This document shows, in pieces, positions 38,601 to 47,600 of a DNA stretch of 64,000 nucleotides. Both the position numbers and the translations under genes were made by a program. Origin of the DNA: Oreocharis arfaki (Eukaryota > Chordata > Aves > Passeriformes > Paramythiidae); contig VZRR01013743.1 in the NCBI GenBank assembly GCA_013398015.1, forward strand, positions 62,001 through 126,000, given 5' to 3'. The notes under the pieces were generated by a model. The model made no database searches, had not been told where the DNA came from, and was given only the letters and a program-made list of their open reading frames with translations. The stretch's first letter is position 1, and every line of letters begins with the position of its first letter.

Positions 38601-41600
38601 GGGAAAATGTTTCTGGGTTTAATGAGGTCTTTCTAGTTAACATGGGCTCATGCACAAAGGTCATGGTGGCATGGTGGGCCTGCCACACGCCTGCTCAGTG
38701 GCACTGGATGCAGTAATTCCCAGTGCAGGGGGGGACGGGAGGAAAAACAGAACAGAAGCAAAACCATCCGGGGATTCAAAGAGACAAGACACGAGGAGGG
38801 GATCAACTGTGGCTCAGGCACCCCTTGAGCCCGAGCCAGAGCAGCGTGGCGACTCACGTGTCGACGAAGTGGCGCTGTGCCTGCAGCGGGGCGGCGGGGG
38901 ACCCGTCTGCAAACGGGGGGTCGCGGAGCACGCGGTACTGGATCAGCCTGCAGGCCGAGCACAGCGGGCTGTGGGGCGCGGAGCTCAGCAGCGCCGTGTC
39001 TATCTCCATCCTCTCGTCGAAGGTGTAGATTTTAACGCCAGACATCTTTTTAGGGATGTTGAGCTTCACGGTAAAGGGCACGTCGCAGAAGGTGTCCAGG
39101 GGGCCCAGGTGGACGGACTCGCCCTGCTCTGTCAGGATCTCGATGTCGGACAGGGCCTTGGGGGAGCCCGTGGAGAGGTACGTGGTCCAGAGGGTGAGGG
39201 AGTCGGGGTAGACGGGGTGCAGGAAGCGCAGCTGCAGGATGCAGCCGTCCGGCTGGGGGCATGGCACCGTCATGTTCATGTCGTACAGGTGCAGCTCCGG
39301 GCTCCAGGCCTGCAGACTGGGCTCACAGGGCTGATCCACGTCTGGAGGACCTGGGACAAGGAGGATGCTGGTGAAAACCAGGGGACAGCTGGATTCACAG
39401 GAGACCCACAGGGGTGATCTTACCCAGAGGTGCTTGTGCATCTCCGGGCTATAACTGCACACCCGTGTGGGTTTGCACCCACTACAGGCACGTCCTAAAA
39501 CTGGTGGCACCTGCCCTAACATCCTGGAAAGCAATAATCCCCGCTGGTCTGCCAGCTCCTGGGTGCTTGCACACACGCACAAGGCTCAGCTGGTCTGGTG
39601 TCTCACAGCCCTCTCAAAGGGGAACAGTGGCATCCACACTGCAGCTGGACGCAGTGCCAAGCTCTAGGGACAGCCTGGACACAGCTGAGGAACATGAGGA
39701 TTGCTCTCACAGGTGCAGAAGCTTTGCCAAGGGCACCTGAATGCTCCAAGCAGAGCACAGACCGAAGCTTTGCACAAGCACATGCTGGAACAGGTCGCAG
39801 TCAGGAAGGGACCAGGTCCAAAGCAGGGAAGCAGGTCTGGAAGGCTGTTTTTCCAGAAGAACTTCCAGGACAGATCTCAGGCTAACCTCAAAGCCCCAGC
39901 CTGCCTCCCCTGATGGCGGATTAGCACTCAGCAAGAGAAATGGAGTGCTGGCCTTTCAGACCCAGAAAGGATTACTGTATTTATCATTCTGCAGTAGAAA
40001 TACCCTTGTCCTCATCAGCCACTGGAAGAATTTCTTGGGGCCCAGCACCAATTCAGAGCCTTCATCCATTTAACACAAGTCTAAAAGTTTCTGAAACCCA
40101 CCAACTCCCTCTTTTTATCAGAGCAAACAAGCACTTGTGCTAACTACAGACACACAGAGCCATGTCCCCTGGCTCCGCATGGTTCAGCAGCAGCACACGC
40201 ACCTCACACAGCTCCCAGGATCAGCTCTCCTGCCTCCTTCTGCCCTGCTCTGGGAGGAGCTGAGGCAGCAAGAGAAGCCCAGCAGCTCCTATGACCCTGA
40301 AAGTCACCACGGTGCCCACAAGATGGGTCTCTAAACCAACATCTGGGTCTCAGCACAAGAGAAGTTTCAATGCCCGGCTGCTGCTCACCTTGCCAGGGAG
40401 GAATGGGCTGCCCAGGGCTCAGCACAGACTCAGGGGGACTCAGCACAGAGCTCCTCTTGCTCTCTTTGGACAAGACTATTTTAAAGTCTGTGAATGCCCC
40501 TGAGGTTTTGAACGAGGTCCCAAGATTTGTATTTTAAGACTGATTTCAGCTAAATGCTCCTCCATTTGGTCAGTATCTCTCAACAACACCTGTCTGAACG
40601 ACGATTTGGGTTAATACTGGGGTGCCAGTGGGTTTGCCCAAAGCCAGCTGGCCATTACCAGGTTTCTCCTGGGCACCTAGGAGTCCTTCCCCTCCTACAG
40701 AACCAAGGAGTCCTTCCCCCACTACAGAACCCTTGCAAAGAGAAGACAACTGATTCTCTAAAAGAAAAAATAAGAGAGATTTGCTTTCTTGCACCAGCAA
40801 GATTCTGTCTGGGGGTTCACAGACAGCAAAAGAGAGGAGACATTTTACCTTCTGCTTCCTCTGGGGTCCAGTAGCCAGAGGAGTCGCAGACCCGAGGGGA
40901 AGAGGCCTCGTGCACGTACTGGCGGAAGGTGCCGTCCTCGGCACAGCTGTCACAGAGCGTGTCCTGCTCCCTGCTGACAGAGCACAGACACCGCCACGTC
41001 AAACTGCCCGTCCTCTTCTGCCCACCTGGGGTCAGGCAGGAAGGTGGGAAAGCAGAGTTCAGGTCTCAGAAACTCCCTGGGTGCATCACACCGCTTGGAA
41101 GAAGCTTCTTCATAAGGGTATTGATGGGACAGGCTGGATTTAATCTCTCCTCTTCTCCACGCTCTCCCTGGGCAGTCTTGGATGGACAAGCTGTCCTCTC
41201 CCTGCCAGTCAGAGTTAACAGACCCTACACTTCCCAGGGCAATGCCTCTGGACTAGCGTGGGTGCAATTAAGGCTCTCTCTGCTAAACCCAGAGTCAGGT
41301 TTTGGCTTTCAGCATTACTGTAACACAAACCAGCCACAACAGTGTCAATTCCTGTGCTCTCCAGGAAAGGTGAAAGCTCTTTTCTATGATAAGGGCCAGC
41401 CTCAGCCACTTTCCTTGGCCAGTCCATCTCGGGGGATGCAGGACTCCCACAATGGATCAGCTCCTGAGCCAGCTATGAGTGACAGCTTGGGATGGTTCCA
41501 ACGGGCCTCCCTTCTAGACCCACGTTTTCCTGCTCCCAAATCACTTCATTCCCCAACAAAGCAGTTTATTTGGATGACTCAAGGCTACCCCCACTCTCCT

Positions 41601-44600
41601 GTCTGTGGGGTGACACATAATTACTGCTCCTGAGCAAAAGGCCCACTGTAGAGAGCACCCGCTCTTTGAAAAGCCAGCAAACACTGACCCAAGAGTGCCC
41701 CAGCTGCCATCAAAAGGCATCTTCCTTTTAATTATAAAAGACAACTTTACAAAGCAGCTTCAAAACAAGTTCAAAAGCTCTTTATGTACGTGCTTATGAT
41801 CCCCTAAGAAAAAAAAAAAATCTCACCACCTAAAACCTGCTGGAAACTGAAATATTTTAGTAAGAGGGGTGGCTGAACAGAGACACTGGTGGTGTATCCA
41901 GGTCTTGGTGTCTCCCCCAGTGGGGAGAAGACAGACAGACACCCAACACTCATGGCCATGCACCACTCACCAGCCAAACAACTCTGGCTCCTTGGCATCA
42001 CTCCTCTGGCTTGAAAAGCTTTCCTGACTTACCCCCAGTTAGCTGCTCTGCGAGTCCATGACAGCGCTGGGAACGAAACCCAGCTCTTGTGGTTCAAGCT
42101 CCCTGCCTTAACCACAGGGCTGCATTTCCTCCTGGTAAATAGCTACTTTATACAATAAGTGCTAAATGAAGCTCGTTTTTCACTCCCTGATTGCACTCTG
42201 GGGTTTTAAGAGCTGGCTTTGCCTCCTGATGCTCTTTGGCTTCCCCTCCCGGCACCAGGAAGCTTGCAGGAGAGCCCATGGGCCGGGGGGCCACGGCAGC
42301 AGCCTGGCTCCTGCGTCCGAGGGCTCTGCTGGAGACCACCAGGGTGGGAAGGGGACTGGGGGTCCACTCCACAGAGATGCCCTGCCTCTTCCAGCAGGCT
42401 CGTGGCAAGCGCAGCTCCCTCACCTCTCGTGGAGGACGCCGCTGATGGGAGGCAGCCAGTAGATACTGAGGGAGTCCTGCGTCTGCCCCGTCACCATGGG
42501 AGGCATCGGGATGGGCGCCGGCTTCTTGCTGTGGCTCCAGCGCTGGTACACCAGGTCCAGGTAGCAATGCATCCGGGCCACCTGGTTGGGCGTGAAGCTG
42601 TTGGTGCAGTCATCATCTGGGAGGGCGAAAAGAAGCCGGGCTGAGGGTCGGGGCACGGCAACACGCACCCTTCTCCGCTGGCCAAACTCTTCTGGGGGCT
42701 TCTAAGGAGGGGTGGGAGGCACACCAGCGTGCGGTGGCCGCACCGCCGGGGCTCCCCGGTGTCGTGTGTCCCCAAAGCCACAAGATGGCACTGCCTCAGC
42801 AGCTCCGCGTCCCTGCACCTGCCCGGCAGCAGCGCCGGCACCTGGGCAGTGCCACCGCCCGCACGGCACGGCGGCAGGCTCGGGCAGGGGGATGGAGCCG
42901 CTCCTCCGGCTTCGGTCCTCCTGGGTGCCGGGAGAAACACCAGCCCCCTGCGGCATGCCTTTGGGAGCCGCGCCGAAAGGGGCCAGGAGGTTTATGATCG
43001 ACAACAACAACAATAGTAATAGTAACAACAACTTCAGGACTGGAGAACAAAGGCACACGCAGACACGAGCGGCCTTGGTACACATCCAGGGACCCACCGG
43101 CAGGAAGGGAGGGATGGATAGGAACAGCCCGAGGGAAGAAAGTGGTTAAGAAGCCACCGCAAGCACTGCCTGCCACATCCCAACGCACCAGGAGGGACCA
43201 CGTTGGTTAGGGAAGGAGGGAAGGCGCTACTGATGGGGGTGGAAGGGAGGGAAAGCCAGGTTTTAAGGAAGGCAGCCCGCTGTGAGTGCCAAGAACGATT
43301 ACTCGATACCTGTGTAGCTCATGTAGTTGTTGAAGGGCGTCCCTGTGAAATGTGTCTGGCCACAGGTATCATTGGCAGGGTCTGGGTCCCGGCAGAGTTT
43401 GCTCTTCGGGGCGGGGGCGGTGTCGGCACAGAGGTCTCCCGTCTCCATAGATGGGGTGGTCTCCCGGCAGGGATCGTCACAAGATTCCCGCTCGCTCACT
43501 CCCTTAAAGACGTGGTACAGCCCCAGGACGTGCCCCACTTCGTGGATCATGGTGTTGGTGTGGCCGTGCACGCCGTAGTACGCGGGGTTGAGGACAACTC
43601 CACCTGGAATTGTGAGCACAGAGAGCGTCAGTCCACGGAAGGGACGGCGGGCATCGTCATTACTCACCTGTGAGAGGTAAAACACCACTCGTGCTTCCAG
43701 GCCGCAGACAAGGGCCAGATGGAGACCCAAAGATGGACATATTCAGCCTCTCGTAGGATAGGAAGAGGCTCCTTTGCCCTCTTGGATTGGAACAAGGTGA
43801 GTGGTTTTTCTTCCCCTCCTACCACATTGTTCCCCCCTCAACACCTTCAATCACCTCAGCTACCGTTTCCCTCTGCATCTTCTTGTGCAGCTGTAATTCA
43901 GTGTCTGCTCTGGATCACACAACTCCACGTGAGGTTTGGAGCCAGGGCACCAAACCGAGCCGTGCTGTGACTTCACAGGGACCATCTTTTGAACCAGAGG
44001 ACAGCAGTGCCTCCCTGGCCCAGACAGGTGTCTGAGGCAGGCCAGCTCCCACGGCAGGTGAGGACAACGAGGTGCTGAGCAAAGTCCCGACACGCTCGGC
44101 TGTGCCAGCCAGAAGCCAGCTTCAGCACAAACCCATGTGGAGATCCCAGTGCGCTGCCCCCGGCCCCTGCTGAGAAATCACCCATGACCTGTGGCTTCAA
44201 CCTCCAAACCAGACTCTGAGGGGCAAACTAAGAGTCTCGTGAGGTGCTGTTGAAATCCACTAAGCTTCTACCACAAACCTGACCCAAATTCAGGGTATTT
44301 TAGAGTGGGATTTCCCAAGACACATCTTACAAAGATCTCTTCCTCCCCTTCAGAGGTGAGCGAGGTGCACCAAGTGAACCCAACAAGAGCCTCACAAACC
44401 ATCACAAACCTACTGCTCCTCACTGGGGCACCCCAACCCCTGACTCAAGGGGTCACAGAGGAGCACTTTGTCTCCAAGCCTGCTTGGTGCAGGTTCAGGT
44501 GTCAAAGATGTTGGAGCACGGGCACAGACCAAGGCCCCCAGAAAGTGCCCCAGAGCTGCCACCTCATCCTGAGAGCAACAGCATGGAGCTGGACAGGACC

Positions 44601-47600
44601 CATGGTGATCCTGCCCTAAACTGACCTGTGGCTGCTTTTCATTTCCTGTGAGCCTATCTGTGACGGGAAGAACAAGGACCAAGGATACTGACAAAAGCCA
44701 GGTGGAGCAGAGCCTTCCCTTTGCTCACTGCCAGTTTCCCCAGCTCCTGGCCCGGGATGCACACCCCATCCTGACAGCTCTGTACCACATCTGCTAGGAA
44801 ACTGTCCACAGAAGGTGCTCAAGAACAAAAAATTTGCTTCACTGGCCTCCTTTTATTTGCCTCCTTTTTTTTTTTTTTTTTTTTCGGTCCAGGTTAAAAT
44901 CTCTTTGCAATCTCCACGTTTTTCTCCCAGCTTTGAGGTTTTTCCGTGGCCATTTCCCCCCTTGCTCTCTTCTCGTTTTCATGCTCCATCCGCTTTTTCA
45001 CACTGCCTTGGAGTGGAGGAGCAAGGGCTGGGGAGCATCAACAAGACAGGGGTGCTAAAAGAAGACCCCAGCATGTGCCCGGGCTCACTCCAGGCAACTC
45101 CTCCCCGCCTCAGGAGGCTGTATTTACACAACTGCTTTTAACCCAGACAGCTTGGATGGCAGTGTGGTGAATAGTTGGCTCCGGCACAGCTTGCTCCCTC
45201 CTCTGCAGGGCCTTGGAGGATTTACTGTGCCAGCTACCTCACGGCAGAGCCTCTGCTACTGCATCTCTGCTGATGAGCGCTGCCCTGCCAGCAAAGTTAG
45301 AGCTGGCAGGTGGCCACAGCGTGATCCTGTCTCCAGCCACACAGACTGCTTGAAGTCTGCTCCTGGATCAGCTCCGTGCAGCACCGGCTACCTCGTGTCC
45401 TCGAGGACGGGGCATTCCTTCCAAGAGAGGGTTTTCTTCAGATCGCAGTGTCCCAGGCAAGGCACCAGCAGGTCTGTGACTCCTGTGGGGGAGCCACGCT
45501 GGGTGAACGCTGAGCTGGGGGCTGGAAAGGGACCTTCAGAGAGGCCCTGAGCAGTTCTCCCAAGCCCTTCCAACAAGGGGTGAAGAAATAAGGGTGGCAT
45601 CTCCTGTGGAGCATCCCGCGTGTGTGGCCCATGGAAGGGCTGAGAGGCACCGCTGACCTGTCAAGTGGCACCGTTTCTTAGCTCAAAATTCAAGTTTATT
45701 GCTCTTTCCTTCCCACAGTGAGGATCTTCTGCCCAGGGCTTGAGGCAAAGGATGGGTCACAGAGTAGCTGCATTCCCTTTCTTGCTGGTTGTGAGACAAC
45801 AGAGCAGAGGACTTTGCATCCCATCAGTCAGCTCTTGACCCTTTAGCTGCCTGGAGATGGGTCACGAGAAGGTACAGAGGTTAAAAAATCCTTTTGAGGA
45901 CCTTCATGTTCTGTGCTGTCAGCTCTGAGGTTTCTGGAAGCCATCACCCTCTGGATTACCACCCTGGTAAGTGCTGTAGATAGCAAAGGGCATCCCATTG
46001 ATGGGAAACCCAGTGGGCACGTTAAAAAAAAAGAAATAAGCTGCTTCTCATTTCAATCGAAACAGGCCATGAGAGAAGAGAGCACAGAAAGAAAAGGCAT
46101 CTCTACAGCCAAACCCAAGCCTGAGCAAGGCGGGGGGGCTGCCTGCCCAAAGGTCTGAAGGAAGGAATGCGCACACAGAAAGAAAACAGAGCCCATGAGC
46201 AAGCAAACGAGACGTGGAAGCCCCGCGCGCATCCTGCAGCGGTAACCACAGCGAAAGGGGCTGAGCACCAGGGGCACGGGGGGCCCTGGGACCAAGCAGC
46301 CCGGCCCTCCTCCCTGCAGAAACCCAGTGCTCTTCCCGTGGGGTGGAATAAATGGGATTCCAGCGCAGGGAGGCAGAAAACTGTCACAAGAGAGGGATGC
46401 CAAGGCCAGGGTACCCTGTCCCCACCCCTCCTCTCTGCTGGCTTCCCCCGTCCCGTTCCTCCCCGCCACGCTCCACAAGGACGATCATATTTTTAGTACT
46501 CATTTTAACAGCTAATTAAATGGCAGAATTAGAAACAGCCTGAGAACGCTGCCTTCCAGAACGTCCCTATCCTTTCATTCCCTGTCCCCACTGCTCCCTG
46601 ATGAGTTGGGAGGGCTCCCAGCTTTGGACCAGGAAGCTCTATTTCCCCTCTGCAGGATCCTGGCTGTGAAGGCAAGATGTGGAAGTGTTCGTAACATCCC
46701 AACAGGACCACCCTCCCCTCTTTCTCCACTGCAGATCAGGCATTCCCTTCTCACCTCTGCCTCCTCCTGCCCAGGGAGAAGGGCTAAATTTGGCTTCCAG
46801 TGCCTGAGAACGGGCTCGAGGAGGTTCACAAGGTCAGCATCTACACAACAAAGCTACGAACTTCCACGTCCCTGTGGTAGCAAGGGGTTCCAGCACTCCG
46901 AGGCAGGTGAACCAGAGACTTCTTTGGACTTGCTCACCCCAGCAAGTCCAGGCAGCTGGAAAGCTTCAGGTCTGGCCTCACAACACCTCGCCCCTCCAGG
47001 CCAGACCTACCAGCTGCATGACCTGGTAATGTCCCCAAGGCCAAGCCTCCACTCTGATCACACAACAGGAGATGCCCAGCTCACCAGTACAGCGAATGAT
47101 CCGTGCTAGTGTGGACCCTGCTCCTCCTTTACTCGCACAGCCCTGGAAGCTCCTGCTCCAGGGGCATCCTCTGCTACCAGCCAGGATCAGTGGCAATGCT
47201 CAAGGACTCCTGTCCACGCCAGTCCCAAGGAAGCCAACCTGTTCCTAGGTCAGGGCTGCCCCAGAGGACATCCTCAAGTGACCGCAGGACCTTTAAGCGG
47301 TAAAGCACAAAGCTGAACCTGCTCTGCAAGGCCAGTCTTCCCCAAACACTGAGTCAGAGCAGTGAATGGAACAAACACATGACAGTTAGTCAGACAGGAA
47401 GATGGCCATTGCCTAAGGTACCTCGGATGGAAGGGCTGGCCCTCCTTCAGGATCCACTGACCTCTGCCAGATATATGAGCTGGCCGCAGCTTATATAACG
47501 GCAGAAAGTATTTATAACATCAAATGTTCACAATTCCCTCGCCTTTCGACCATGTTTATGCAGCTCACATGCAGCTACACATGAAGTTTAAAGCATCTGC

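Larger units (their letters stand above)
42617..43309 (-). other. PAPPA2 intron 5, non-coding, CpG-rich
   Basis: Short intron between the two catalytic exons. Its left half (42636-42990) is a CpG-rich block; then a CAA/TAG simple repeat (43001-43032). Confidence 0.85.

Noticed and set aside
38650..39417. 255-codon plus-strand open frame
   Set aside because: It is the antisense of exon 8 and its flanks; the GC-rich coding sequence removes stops on the other strand. The translation has no recognisable domain.
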